Assembly (NCBI GenBank): GCA_023229175.1 | Contig: JALNZV010000009.1 | Coordinates: forward strand, 1 to 64,000 | Direction: 5' to 3' | DNA length: 64,000 bases | Source: Tissierellaceae bacterium | GTDB taxonomy: Bacteria; Bacillota; Clostridia; Tissierellales; Tissierellaceae | Shown here: piece after piece, positions 44,570 to 53,558 of the stretch | Position numbering within the stretch: the first letter of the stretch is position 1 | Layout: the number at the start of each line of letters is the position of its first letter | The notes under the pieces: model-generated | The model's database searches: none | What the model was told of the DNA's origin: nothing | What the model saw: the letters and a program-made list of their open reading frames with translations, nothing else | Program-made: the position numbers and the translations under genes

Positions 44570-45568
44570 CTAGTTCCTGATGGCCTTTTCAAATAATTTC
44601 TTCACCATTGGGAAATTGGATAGGGACAGGCCCTTAATGGCAACAGCTACAATAAGCAGCAGCCCTACACCGACGCTTATATATTGGCTAGATATGCCTG
44701 CCATTTGCAAACCAAATCTTAAAATTCCAACAATGACAGATGCTAAGGCAGTGCCTATGACTCCGCCACTACCTCCAGTAATCAAGGTTCCACCCAGAAC
44801 CACTGCGGTGACAATGGAAAGGGTCAACTCTGCACCCAAATCGGGCCTGGAACTACCCAAGTAAGATGTAAGTATTATCCCTGCCAAAGCCGCCGAAGTA
44901 CCAGAGAGTATATAGGTGCTCAATGTCACTAATTTATGGTCGATACCGGAGTACCTAGCAGCATTTTTATTGATTCCCACCAAAAATACGTATCTTCCAT
45001 ATTTAGTTTTGTGGAGCAATATATAAGAAATTATTATTAAAGCCGCAAATATTATAAAAGGATTTGGAATGCCAAATATATTACCATTGGCAATATTCAA
45101 AAATGCAAGGGGCATTCCACTGATTCCTTCAAAGGCACTGGAGCCAGAGATTCCCATAATAACTAAGGAAAATCCAGAGTAAAGGAGCATAGTACCCAAG
45201 GTGGCTACCATGGCCTGAACTCCAACATAGGCCACTAAAAATCCATTGATGGCACCGCTTATGGCACCTACCAATAAGGCTACTGGTATAGTGGCGAATA
45301 TATTAAAACCAGCCATTTTCCATAGGATGCCAACCACTACAGATGATAATCCAATGATGGACCCTACTGAAATATCTATACCTCCAGTAATTATGACAAA
45401 TGTCACAAATAATGAAATAATGCTTATGCTTACGAAATCGTTTACACTGTATAATAGAACATTTAACCTTAGAAATCGAGGGTTAATTAGACCAAATACA
45501 ACTATTTGTAAAGCTAAGAGGAATACCAATGCAGTTTCCCATTTAAGTAACTTCTTAAATCTGCTCAT
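44570..45568 (-). CDS. lsrD: AI-2 ABC transporter permease LsrD
   Basis: A 332-residue permease with about eight to ten hydrophobic helices and the family motif GGIDISVGSIIGLSSV in the first third (about 61-76). The cytoplasmic loop with GINKNAARYSGI and GGTLITGGSGG is the likely ATPase contact. Together with LsrC it forms the membrane channel for AI-2 import. It overlaps lsrC by 14 bases. Assignment to D rather than C is by gene order and by lacking the C-terminal tail of the other permease. Confidence 0.88.
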   Translation of the reverse strand: MSRFKKLLKWETALVFLLALQIVVFGLINPRFLRLNVLLYSVNDFVSISIISLFVTFVIITGGIDISVGSIIGLSSVVVGILWKMAGFNIFATIPVALLVGAISGAINGFLVAYVGVQAMVATLGTMLLYSGFSLVIMGISGSSAFEGISGMPLAFLNIANGNIFGIPNPFIIFAALIIISYILLHKTKYGRYVFLVGINKNAARYSGIDHKLVTLSTYILSGTSAALAGIILTSYLGSSRPDLGAELTLSIVTAVVLGGTLITGGSGGVIGTALASVIVGILRFGLQMAGISSQYISVGVGLLLIVAVAIKGLSLSNFPMVKKLFEKAIRN

Positions 45569-46598
45569 TTATTTCCCCTCCAATCTCCTCTTTCTTCCCG
45601 TCTCCATTGGATTCTGTCTTAACCGACAATCTTTGCTTTATGGCACTATTTACTAAATACCTGCTTATTAAAGCGTCAGAGGAGACGATTACAATAAGTA
45701 AAAGTCCTGATATGGTATTGTTCCAATAGGCAGGAACCTTTAGAAATACTAAGGCGGTATTGATGGAGTTCATAATGATGGCTCCAAACGTAGCACCTAG
45801 TACTGATCCTACGCCGCCATTTAGACTAACTCCACCTAGTACACAAGATGCTATGGCAGTCATTTCAGCCCCGTTGCCTGCCACATTACCTACAAAGCCA
45901 ACTTGGCTCACATATACCATGCCAGCAATAGAAGCAAAAACTCCAGACAATACAAATGCCAGTATCTTCATAAAGTTTACCTTTATACCCACTAGATTTG
46001 CCCCTTCTAGATTGTCCCCAACTGCTGCAAAATATTTGCCATTTCTAGCCTTAGTCAAATACAAGTGAATGATTATCATGATAATAAAGGTAAAAAATAC
46101 AAAGGAGTTCATATTTCCAAATATGCTTTTTTGAGAGGCTTGTTTAAAATAATCCGGCAAATTTTCAACCCATTTTCCGCCAGTATAGATAAACATTAGA
46201 CCCCTTAAAATCCCATTTGTACCCAAAGTCATCACTATTGATGGAATTTTGAACTTTGTGACGCCGATTCCATTTACTAGGCCCGATACTATGCCCACCA
46301 TCAAAGTAACTACTATGATGGAGAATAGCCCACTTCCGTTTCTTAGCATGGTCGCCGCAACAGCTGCACTCATGCCCAGTATAGAACCGACAGAAACGTC
46401 TATTTCCTTAGTCAATATGACAAATGCCATCCCTATGGCCAAGGCTATATACATAACGCTTCCCTTTAAGGTAAGCATCAAATTGCCGGGGGAGACAAAA
46501 GCAGGATTTTTTAGACCGACTAGGGAAAATAAGATTAGGAGAAAAATAACTACAGTAACTTCTCTATTTTTAACAAATCTATTTACGAAAAACTTCAT
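45555..46598 (-). CDS. lsrC: AI-2 ABC transporter permease LsrC
   Basis: A 347-residue ribose-type permease: about nine hydrophobic helices, ILTKEIDVSVGSILGMSAAV (about 61-80) as the conserved early motif, and LGGVSLNGGVGSVLGATFG (about 251-269). A polar 25-residue tail (TESNGDGKKEEIGGE) ends the protein. The start ATG overlaps the lsrA stop (TAATG), so the two are translationally coupled. Pairs with LsrD in the inner membrane. Confidence 0.88.
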   Translation of the reverse strand: MKFFVNRFVKNREVTVVIFLLILFSLVGLKNPAFVSPGNLMLTLKGSVMYIALAIGMAFVILTKEIDVSVGSILGMSAAVAATMLRNGSGLFSIIVVTLMVGIVSGLVNGIGVTKFKIPSIVMTLGTNGILRGLMFIYTGGKWVENLPDYFKQASQKSIFGNMNSFVFFTFIIMIIIHLYLTKARNGKYFAAVGDNLEGANLVGIKVNFMKILAFVLSGVFASIAGMVYVSQVGFVGNVAGNGAEMTAIASCVLGGVSLNGGVGSVLGATFGAIIMNSINTALVFLKVPAYWNNTISGLLLIVIVSSDALISRYLVNSAIKQRLSVKTESNGDGKKEEIGGEINEQI

Positions 46599-48115
46599 TA
46601 CACAACCCCCTTGTCTAAGACGCCAAAGGATGCAGCCATGAGTTTATCGATGTCAATATGTTCTTTTCTAAATTCACCGTTGATAATTCCGTTATACATA
46701 GTGAGAGATCTATCAGCTAACTCCACTATTTCCTCTAAATCTGAAGATATAAGCAATACTGCAAGGCCCTCATTTTTCAGTTCGTGAATAATCTTATATA
46801 CATCGGCCCTAGCAGCAGCGTCAATACCCCTAGTTGGCTCGTCTAAGACTAGAACCTTTGGCATAGTGGCCAACATCCTAGCGATTACTACTTTTTGCTG
46901 ATTTCCTCCCGAAAGGGACTTCATCAACTGATCGTGGCCCGTTACCTTTATTCTAAAATCTTGGATGTATTTATTTGCGATTTCTCTTTCTTTTCGAAAG
47001 TCCGTGTAAAATTTGCTTAGGTTTCTTAAGGAACAAGAAGTCATATTGCCAACCACATCAGTAATGGAAAATATTCCATTATAATGTCTGTCCTCTGGTA
47101 CGTAATTCAGACCTTTGTTTACAATATCCACGGTTTTACAACCTGTGATATCCTCCTTATTTAGCAAGACCTTACCTGAGGTTATCTCTCCAATGCCAAA
47201 TATGGCCTCAGCCAATTCAGTCCTGCCAGCACCTACTACGCCAGCAATTCCAAGGATTTCCCCAGGGTAAAGTTTAAAAGAAACATCTTTAAATCCATAA
47301 CCAGATAATTTTTCAAGTTCCAAAACAGATTCCCTAGTATAGTCGCAGGAAGGGCCCAAGTCTATACCTCCTTTTTCAATGGAGGATTTAATATCTTCAG
47401 GGAGAAGCCCCTTAATTAGCATATCTTTGTTGAAATCTACCACAGGCCCCGAACTAGTTATCTTTCCATCCCTTAAAAGAACTACATGGGTGGATATTTC
47501 AAATACCTCCGTCAATCTATGGGTAATGTAAAACATACCAATACCTTGCTCTCTTAAATCCTTCATGATTTTAAATAAGGATTCGATTTCCTTAAAGGTA
47601 AGTGAGGAAGTAGGTTCATCTAAAATCAATATTTTAGAATCCCGTAAAAGCCCTCTGACTATTTCAATTAATTGTTGCTCCGCAATAGAAAGGGTGTCAG
47701 CAGTACGAGATAAAGAAATATTCCAACCGAGCCTTTTCATTAGCTCCACTAACCTATGCTTTAATGCCTTTCTATTGCCTTTCATTCCTATAAGTACATT
47801 TTCTTCGACAGTCATATTGGGAAACAACATAGGCTCTTGAGGAACATAGTAAATCCCTTTTTGTAAAGAAGCAGAAGGAGATAGTAAGCTAGATTTTTCA
47901 CCATCGATATATATATTTCCTGAATCAGGAGTATATATCCCCATGAGGATTTTCATGAGAGTGGATTTACCAGCACCATTACCTCCTATGATTGCCACAA
48001 TTTCCCCTGGACTTAATTTCAGGGTAACGCCTTTTAAAACGAGATTTGTTGCAAAAGATTTCTTTATATTATCTAAGTAGACAAGGGAAATTTCATTTAA
48101 CTCATTTTCTGCCAC
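46598..48115 (-). CDS. lsrA: AI-2 ABC transporter ATPase LsrA (two ATPase domains)
   Basis: A 505-residue double ATPase of the sugar-import class. The first domain has GGNGAGKSTLMKIL (Walker A), LSIAEQQLIEI (signature, degenerate) and ILDEPTSSL (Walker B). The second has GVVGAGRTELAE, LSGGNQQKVVIARML and VLDEPTRGID. This asymmetry is typical of RbsA/LsrA proteins. The start is placed at GTG 48115 because AGGGAGGTGCC lies four bases upstream; an earlier in-frame start 18 codons before is in the intergenic region. First gene of the leftward operon. Confidence 0.92.
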   Translation of the reverse strand: MAENELNEISLVYLDNIKKSFATNLVLKGVTLKLSPGEIVAIIGGNGAGKSTLMKILMGIYTPDSGNIYIDGEKSSLLSPSASLQKGIYYVPQEPMLFPNMTVEENVLIGMKGNRKALKHRLVELMKRLGWNISLSRTADTLSIAEQQLIEIVRGLLRDSKILILDEPTSSLTFKEIESLFKIMKDLREQGIGMFYITHRLTEVFEISTHVVLLRDGKITSSGPVVDFNKDMLIKGLLPEDIKSSIEKGGIDLGPSCDYTRESVLELEKLSGYGFKDVSFKLYPGEILGIAGVVGAGRTELAEAIFGIGEITSGKVLLNKEDITGCKTVDIVNKGLNYVPEDRHYNGIFSITDVVGNMTSCSLRNLSKFYTDFRKEREIANKYIQDFRIKVTGHDQLMKSLSGGNQQKVVIARMLATMPKVLVLDEPTRGIDAAARADVYKIIHELKNEGLAVLLISSDLEEIVELADRSLTMYNGIINGEFRKEHIDIDKLMAASFGVLDKGVV

Positions 48116-48209
48116 CTTTGGCACCTCCCTAAATGGAATCCATATAATTGTTATGAAATTTAATAGCAAAAAAGCGTCAATTGCTTTTATTAATTATTAT
48201 ACTAATCCA

Positions 48210-48325
48210 AAACAAAATAATTGTCAATGATATTTTGTTTAATTTATAAAATAATTTTAAATTTTCAAGAATAATCAAATTAGTCTAGAGGAAAAATGCT
48301 CATAGGGCTATATATCATTGACAAT
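48210..48325 (+). promoter_or_regulatory. Putative LsrR operator region and lsrA promoter
   Basis: A perfect 10-base inverted repeat, AAACAAAATA/TATTTTGTTT, spans 48210-48240. A 14-base sequence ATTGTCAATGATAT (48220-48233) recurs inverted at 48312-48325, and each copy contains a TTGACA hexamer. The minus-strand TTGACA at 48227-48222 with TAGTAT 17 bases on (48204-48199) may be the lsrA promoter. The 377-base interval 48116-48492 otherwise holds only A/T-rich DNA. Confidence 0.55.
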
Positions 48326-48381
48326 ATAAGTATTATAAACTATAGAAATGCAAGGATTTCTTAAAAACTACAATTATTATA

Positions 48382-48410
48382 TTGACATTTACAAATATAA
48401 TTAATATAAT
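48382..48410 (+). promoter_or_regulatory. Consensus promoter of lsrR
   Basis: TTGACA (48382-48387), 17-base spacer, TATAAT (48405-48410). A perfect AACAATTGTT palindrome lies just downstream at 48437-48446 and may be an operator. Confidence 0.75.
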
Positions 48411-48492
48411 TAATACAAACAAATGATTATAAGGACAACAATTGTTTAATCAATAATCAAGTGGGTACTATATTAATAGGGTGGTGGATGAT

Positions 48493-49416
48493 ATGGATTT
48501 GGAACAAAATCTCATAATTAAAATTGCTTGGTATTATTATATGGAAGGCATGACACAAAAACAGATATCTGACAAGCTGAATATTTCCAGGATGAAAATA
48601 GTAAAATACTTGGAAACTGCACGAAGTCATGGGATAGTTAAGTTCAGTGTTAGGGCCAATGGGGAAAAGAAAATGAACCTAGAAAGACAATTAATGGACA
48701 AGTACGGCTTGAATGATACTTATGTTGTTCCTACTACAGAATACAATTTAAACAAGACCATTGCAAAAGCAGCAGCTCAATACATAGAAGGTAAATTAAC
48801 CCCAAATTCCTACATAAACGTAGGTTATGGGGAGACTGTATCCCATGCAATAAGGTATTTGACGTCTTTTCTCGAGGTACCAGTATCCTTCGTATCTCTG
48901 TCGGGAGGAGTGACATTTTACGCATCCAGTATGGCAGGCATGAGAAACTTTGACAATTCAATGGACCTTCCAAAGTTCTTCATAGTGCCTTCACCATTAA
49001 TAGTATCTAGCCAAGGACTTGCAGAGCAACTACTGCAGGAGAGATCCGTAAAAGAGATACTGGATATGACTGAATTATCGGATTACACGGTTATAGGAGT
49101 GGGGGCACCTGACAGGACGGCAACAATAATGAAGACAAATCAAATATCGGAAAACGATTTAATTTTACTGAAGATGAATGGAGCCATAGGGGACATTTTG
49201 AGCCAATTCTATGATAAAGACGGAAACAAAATTAACAGTGACTTGCACCAGAGGCTTATTACAGTACAATTAGAAAAGCTTAAGGAAAAGAAAAATGTCA
49301 TAGCAGTGGCAGGAGGACCAAGTAAAATAGAGTCAATCAATGCAGCTCTAAAAGCTGGATATATAGATATAATGATTACAGATGAATGTACAGCGGAAAG
49401 TTTATTAACCTTATAG
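48493..49416 (+). CDS. lsrR: AI-2-responsive transcriptional regulator LsrR
   Basis: A 307-residue SorC/DeoR-type regulator. An N-terminal helix-turn-helix with MTQKQISDKLNISRMKIVKYL (about 20-40) precedes a sugar-binding domain with VGYGETVSHAI, SLSGGVTF and the late VIAVAGGPSKIESINAAL motif. In enterics LsrR represses the lsr operons until phospho-AI-2 binds. The ATG at 48493 has AGGGTGG seven bases before it; two upstream in-frame GTGs overlap that site. It is divergent from lsrA, the classical layout, and cotranscribed with lsrK. Confidence 0.9.
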   Translation: MDLEQNLIIKIAWYYYMEGMTQKQISDKLNISRMKIVKYLETARSHGIVKFSVRANGEKKMNLERQLMDKYGLNDTYVVPTTEYNLNKTIAKAAAQYIEGKLTPNSYINVGYGETVSHAIRYLTSFLEVPVSFVSLSGGVTFYASSMAGMRNFDNSMDLPKFFIVPSPLIVSSQGLAEQLLQERSVKEILDMTELSDYTVIGVGAPDRTATIMKTNQISENDLILLKMNGAIGDILSQFYDKDGNKINSDLHQRLITVQLEKLKEKKNVIAVAGGPSKIESINAALKAGYIDIMITDECTAESLLTL

Positions 49417-49430
49417 AGGAGGTTAGGGAA

Positions 49431-50993
49431 ATGTCAAAATACTTAATGGCCATAGATGCAGGTACAGGCAGCGTAAGGGCAGTTATATTTGACTTAGCGG
49501 GCAATCAAATTGCAGCCCATAGCAAGGAATGGGAACATAAAGAGGATCCTAGATACCCTGGGTCTATGGACTTTGATTGGGATAACAACTGGCGTCTAGC
49601 AGCCAAATGCGTAAAAGAATCCATGAGAAAAGCAAAAATAAACGAGGAAGACATCTTGGCAGTATCTACGACTAGTATGAGGGAAGGCATTGTCCTATAC
49701 GACGTCGATGGCAAAGAAATCTGGGCATGTGCCAATGTGGATTCCAGATCCAATAACGAAGTCAAGGATTTAATGGATATAGATAGTGGATTGGAAAAAG
49801 ATATATACAAGATATCGGGGCAAACATTTGCCTTGGGAGCACTTCCTAGGGTCCTATGGGTAAAGAAAAACATGCCTGAAATTTATAAGAAGACTGAGAC
49901 CATAACCATGTTTAACGACTGGCTAATATATAAATTGTCTGGAGTATTGTCAACAGAGCCATCCAACGGATGTACGACAGGGATATTTGACATAAAGAAA
50001 AGAGACTGGGAGCCCAAAATAGCAGAAAGGTGTGGACTGAAGTCCCACATGTTTCCAGAGGTATATGAGCCTGGCACTGTAGTAGGTAAAGTCAATGAAC
50101 AGTCTAGTAGAGAAACGGGCCTAAGCCAAAACACCCTAGTAGTATCTGGTGGAGGAGATGCCCAGCTTGGTGCCATAGGAGTAGGATTAGTAGGAGAAGA
50201 TCAAGTAGCAGTCTTTGGGGGAAGTTTCTGGCAACTAGAGTACAATACTAAAAAGCCTGTCATAGACGAAGATGCTAGAATTAGGGTCAATTGTCACGCC
50301 GTGGAAGATATGTGGAATTACGAGGCGATTGCATTTTTTCCGGGATTAATCCTCAGATGGTATAGGGATGCTTTCTGTGATAGAGAAAAGGAAGTGAGCA
50401 AACTTACAGGAACAGATCCTTATGACCTAATGAATGAGAGAGCAAAGAAGATACCCGCGGGAAGTTATGGAATGATGGGTGCATTTTCAAATGTAATGGA
50501 CTATATATCTTGGAGGCATGCAGCACCTACATTTACAAATTTTCAATTGGATCCAGAGAAGTACAATAAATATACATTTTATAGGTCATTACTGGAAAAT
50601 GCGGCATTAGTCACCAAAGGACATCTTGAAATGGTAAAGGAATTAACAGGAAATTCACCAGAGGAAGTAATATTTGCCAATGGAGCATCAAAATCTGAAC
50701 TGTGGAGCCAAATAATGGCCGATGTATTGGAGGTAAAGATAAAGGTACCCGTGGTGAAAGAGGCAACAGCCTTAGGTGCAGCTATATGTGCTGGAGTAGG
50801 TGCAGGTGTATACGAAAGCATAGAAGAAGCAGCTAACTCACTAGTAGTTTGGGACAAGGAATATATACCAAATGAGGAAAACGTGAAAACTTATAGAGAA
50901 CTATATAATAAATGGAAGGCCATGTATGAGGTCCAATTAGCTATAGCTGATGGAGGAGTAACGGAACATATGTGGAAGGCACCAGGAATATAG
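49431..50993 (+). CDS. lsrK: Autoinducer-2 kinase LsrK
   Basis: A 520-residue FGGY-family carbohydrate kinase. N-terminal AIDAGTGSVRAVIFDLAG (about 7-24) is the phosphate-binding motif, TTSMREGIVLYD follows, and the second-domain VSGGGDAQLGAIGVG and ANGASKSELWSQIMAD motifs are in place. It phosphorylates AI-2 after import, making the LsrR inducer. GAGGAGGTTAGGGAA precedes the ATG. It lies 14 bases after lsrR. A short gap separates it from the cupin gene, so one rightward operon is likely. Confidence 0.92.
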   Translation: MSKYLMAIDAGTGSVRAVIFDLAGNQIAAHSKEWEHKEDPRYPGSMDFDWDNNWRLAAKCVKESMRKAKINEEDILAVSTTSMREGIVLYDVDGKEIWACANVDSRSNNEVKDLMDIDSGLEKDIYKISGQTFALGALPRVLWVKKNMPEIYKKTETITMFNDWLIYKLSGVLSTEPSNGCTTGIFDIKKRDWEPKIAERCGLKSHMFPEVYEPGTVVGKVNEQSSRETGLSQNTLVVSGGGDAQLGAIGVGLVGEDQVAVFGGSFWQLEYNTKKPVIDEDARIRVNCHAVEDMWNYEAIAFFPGLILRWYRDAFCDREKEVSKLTGTDPYDLMNERAKKIPAGSYGMMGAFSNVMDYISWRHAAPTFTNFQLDPEKYNKYTFYRSLLENAALVTKGHLEMVKELTGNSPEEVIFANGASKSELWSQIMADVLEVKIKVPVVKEATALGAAICAGVGAGVYESIEEAANSLVVWDKEYIPNEENVKTYRELYNKWKAMYEVQLAIADGGVTEHMWKAPGI

Positions 50994-51022
50994 AAATTAT
51001 CAAACCAGAAAGGGGAAAAGAT

Positions 51023-51382
51023 ATGTACAAATTAAATGAATCAGAAAAGGAATATCGTTTTGGAGATAGTGGACCAAAATATTTAATGAGAGGACCTAGG
51101 GCGAATTTTGGAGTAGTAGTATTACAACCTGGACAAGATTTCGCAAACCATTCCCATAGCATTATGGAAGAAAATTTTTTCATATTAGAAGGAGAAATAG
51201 AATTTGTAGTAGATGATGAGGTAGTCATTTGCAAAGAAGGAGATTTCATCCACGTAGAGCCAGAGGAGGCTCACTACCTTAGAAATATGGGAGATATACC
51301 AGCAAAGGCAATATTTTGCTTAGCACCATATCAGGAGCAGGATAAAAATGATTTACCGCTGCCAGAAGCAATAGAAAAATAA
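51023..51382 (+). CDS. Single-domain cupin protein in the lsr operon
   Basis: A 119-residue cupin. The metal site is recognisable as His43-Ser-His45, Glu49 or Glu50, and His84 (EEAHYLRN), in the two cupin motifs. It lies between lsrK and lsrF, where enteric loci carry lsrG, an unrelated ABM-fold enzyme that isomerises phospho-AI-2 before LsrF acts. A functional replacement of LsrG is inferred from position and cupin isomerase precedents, not shown. Start at ATG 51023 behind AGGGGAAAAGAT. Gap to lsrF is 18 bases. Confidence 0.82.
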   Translation: MYKLNESEKEYRFGDSGPKYLMRGPRANFGVVVLQPGQDFANHSHSIMEENFFILEGEIEFVVDDEVVICKEGDFIHVEPEEAHYLRNMGDIPAKAIFCLAPYQEQDKNDLPLPEAIEK

Positions 51383-51400
51383 AAATATAGGAGGGTTAAA

Positions 51401-52279
51401 ATGGCTGATTTAATAGGTAATAAAGAGGCGAAGGAATATTATGTAGATATACCGCAGGCGAGATCCCAATTTAATGTAAAGGGAATGGACAATGTGGATT
51501 GGGGAATGAAAGATAGATTATCTAGGATATTCAATCCAAAGACAGGCAGAAGCTTAATGCTAGCCTTCGACCACGGATATTTTATGGGATCCACAAGGGG
51601 ATTAGAGAGAATAGACATTGGAATACAATCCTTAGCAGAAGACGTAGATGCATTAATGGGGACAAGGGGTGCCATAAGGACAAGCATATCCCCAACATTC
51701 AACAAAGCAGTAGCCCTAAGGGTATCAGCAGGCAGCACCATGGCATCAGAAGACATCATAAGGGAAACCATAGCCGTGGATATAGAAGACGCCATAAGAA
51801 TGAACGCATCCTGCATGGCAGTACAGACATTCATAGGCACAGAAGAAGAGAGAACATCCCTAGACAATTTGGTTAAAGTCATAGACGCGGGAAATAGATA
51901 CTCCATACCTACCATGGGAGTAGTGGCAGTAGGTAAATCCATGGAAAGGACAACTAGATTTTTCCTATTGGCGACCAGAGTACTGGCAGAACTGGGAGCA
52001 CAAATGGTAAAGACATACTACTGTGACGACTTCGACAAGGTAGCAGCAGCTTGTCCAGTGCCTCTAGTAGTAGCAGGAGGAAAGAAACTTCCAGAAAAAG
52101 AAGCATTGGAGTTGGCCTACAACGCATTGCAAAATGGAGCAGCAGGCATAGATATGGGAAGAAATATATTCCAATCAGAAGATCCAAAGGCAATGGTAAA
52201 GGCAGTAGCAAAAGTAGTACACGAAAACTTTACGGCAGAACACGCCTACGAATATTTCCTAGAATTAAAAAATAAATAA
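51401..52279 (+). CDS. lsrF: Phospho-AI-2 thiolase LsrF
   Basis: A 292-residue TIM-barrel class I aldolase homologue. In E. coli LsrF transfers the acetyl group of 3-hydroxypentane-2,4-dione-5-phosphate to CoA. The predicted catalytic lysine is Lys204 in QMVKTYYCDD, matching Lys203 of the E. coli enzyme; AFDHGYFMG (about 55-63) and the phosphate-binding VVAGGKK and GAAGIDMGRN loops are present. GGAGG precedes the ATG. A REP palindrome with a T-run follows the stop and likely serves as terminator. Confidence 0.93.
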   Translation: MADLIGNKEAKEYYVDIPQARSQFNVKGMDNVDWGMKDRLSRIFNPKTGRSLMLAFDHGYFMGSTRGLERIDIGIQSLAEDVDALMGTRGAIRTSISPTFNKAVALRVSAGSTMASEDIIRETIAVDIEDAIRMNASCMAVQTFIGTEEERTSLDNLVKVIDAGNRYSIPTMGVVAVGKSMERTTRFFLLATRVLAELGAQMVKTYYCDDFDKVAAACPVPLVVAGGKKLPEKEALELAYNALQNGAAGIDMGRNIFQSEDPKAMVKAVAKVVHENFTAEHAYEYFLELKNK

Positions 52280-52280
52280 A

Positions 52281-52320
52281 ATGTGCCAGCGGGGACGGTT
52301 CTCGCTGGCACATTTTTTTA
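52281..52320 (+). repeat. REP palindrome 2, also acting as terminator
   Basis: ATGTGCCAGC (52281-52290) pairs with GCTGGCACAT (52304-52313) around loop GGGGACGGTTCTC, followed by a T-run. Same loop as REP 1 but with GTGCC in place of GAGCC at the foot. Confidence 0.9.
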
Positions 52321-52379
52321 TCTTTAATATTTCTCTCTAAAATGCTATAATCAAAATATGGAAAAGGAAGGTGGTATAT

Positions 52380-53498
52380 ATGAAAAAGTCGTTGAAATTG
52401 GTAATATTAATACTTGTACTGACCCTAATAACGTCAAATATAGCTAGTGCACAGGTAGAAGTAAATGCGAAAGCAGAAGAGCATACAGCAGATTTGATAT
52501 TTTTTGAAGAGGTGCTAGAACTAATAAAGGCAGAATACCCCTTTGAAGTAGAAGAAAATGATCTGATAGTGACAGCAGTAAAATCCATGCTAAAATCTCT
52601 GGATCCATATAGCGATTACTATACAAAAGAGGAAACAGAAAGCCTAATGGGCAGCCTAACGGGAAGCTTTTCAGGAATAGGAATATATATAGAAGAAAAA
52701 GATGGATATATTACAGTAGTCAGTCCCATTAAGGGGCAACCCGCTGACAAGGTAGGCATAATAACAGGTGACTTAATCGTCGCCGTAGACGATGTGGATA
52801 TTAAGGACATGGGAGTCGATAAGGCATCGGCATTAATAAAAGGGCCTGTAAATACGACAGTAAAACTGAAAGTAAAGAGGGGAGATAAGACCCTCGAATT
52901 TATGGTAAAGAGAGCTAATATCACCGTAAGCCCAGTGTATTATGAAATAATGGAGAAAAACATAGGATATATAAGCCTAGATGAATTTAGCGACATAGCC
53001 ACCAAAGAGATAAAAAAGGCTCTTTCGGAATTTGACAAAAAAGGAATTAAGAAGGTAATTTTAGATTTAAGAGATAACCCTGGTGGGTTTTTGGATGAAG
53101 CTGTATCCATAGGAAGGCTATTTGTTCCGTCTGGACCCATAGTCTATGTAAGAGATAAGAACGACAACTTGACAACCCATAGGTCTTATCTATTAAGAAA
53201 AAAGTATCAGCTTGTAGTATTGGTAAATGGTGGGTCTGCCTCAGCATCGGAAATAGTGGCAGGGGCAGTGAAGGATAGAAAAGCAGGAATTTTGGTAGGG
53301 ACCCAGACATTTGGCAAGGCCCTAGTACAGAATTTGATACCGATAAACGACGGCAGCATGATTAAAATGACGACGGCAGTATATCTAACGCCAAATAAAA
53401 CATTGATAAACGGAGTGGGAATAGAGCCGGATTATATAGTGGAGAATGACGGCCTCAGGGACCTGCAGCTAATGAAAGCCATTGAGATTCTAAAATGA
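52380..53498 (+). CDS. Secreted S41-family C-terminal processing peptidase
   Basis: A 372-residue CtpA/CtpB-like serine protease. Signal peptide about 1-24; N-terminal helical region with KSMLKSLDPYSDYYTKEE; PDZ domain (about 95-175) with GIGIYIEEKDGYITVVSPIKGQPA; S41 catalytic core. The active serine lies in GSASASE and the general-base lysine in TQTFGKALVQ. The ATG at 52380 follows AAGGAAGGTGG; an in-frame GTG nine bases earlier overlaps that site. Some Ctp proteases cleave sporulation regulators, but the target here is unknown. Its TGA lies inside REP 3, which therefore supplies the stop codon. Confidence 0.9.
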   Translation: MKKSLKLVILILVLTLITSNIASAQVEVNAKAEEHTADLIFFEEVLELIKAEYPFEVEENDLIVTAVKSMLKSLDPYSDYYTKEETESLMGSLTGSFSGIGIYIEEKDGYITVVSPIKGQPADKVGIITGDLIVAVDDVDIKDMGVDKASALIKGPVNTTVKLKVKRGDKTLEFMVKRANITVSPVYYEIMEKNIGYISLDEFSDIATKEIKKALSEFDKKGIKKVILDLRDNPGGFLDEAVSIGRLFVPSGPIVYVRDKNDNLTTHRSYLLRKKYQLVVLVNGGSASASEIVAGAVKDRKAGILVGTQTFGKALVQNLIPINDGSMIKMTTAVYLTPNKTLINGVGIEPDYIVENDGLRDLQLMKAIEILK

Positions 53499-53527
53499 GC
53501 CAGCGGGGACGGTTCTCGGTGGCTCAT
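53495..53527 (+). repeat. REP palindrome 3, left flank of the RAYT gene
   Basis: ATGAGCCAGC (53495-53504) and GGTGGCTCAT (53518-53527) around loop GGGGACGGTTCTC; one G-G mismatch in the stem. It contains the stop codon of the S41 protease. Confidence 0.9.
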
Positions 53528-53558
53528 TTTGACTAATATAAACCTAAGGGGGGATTTT

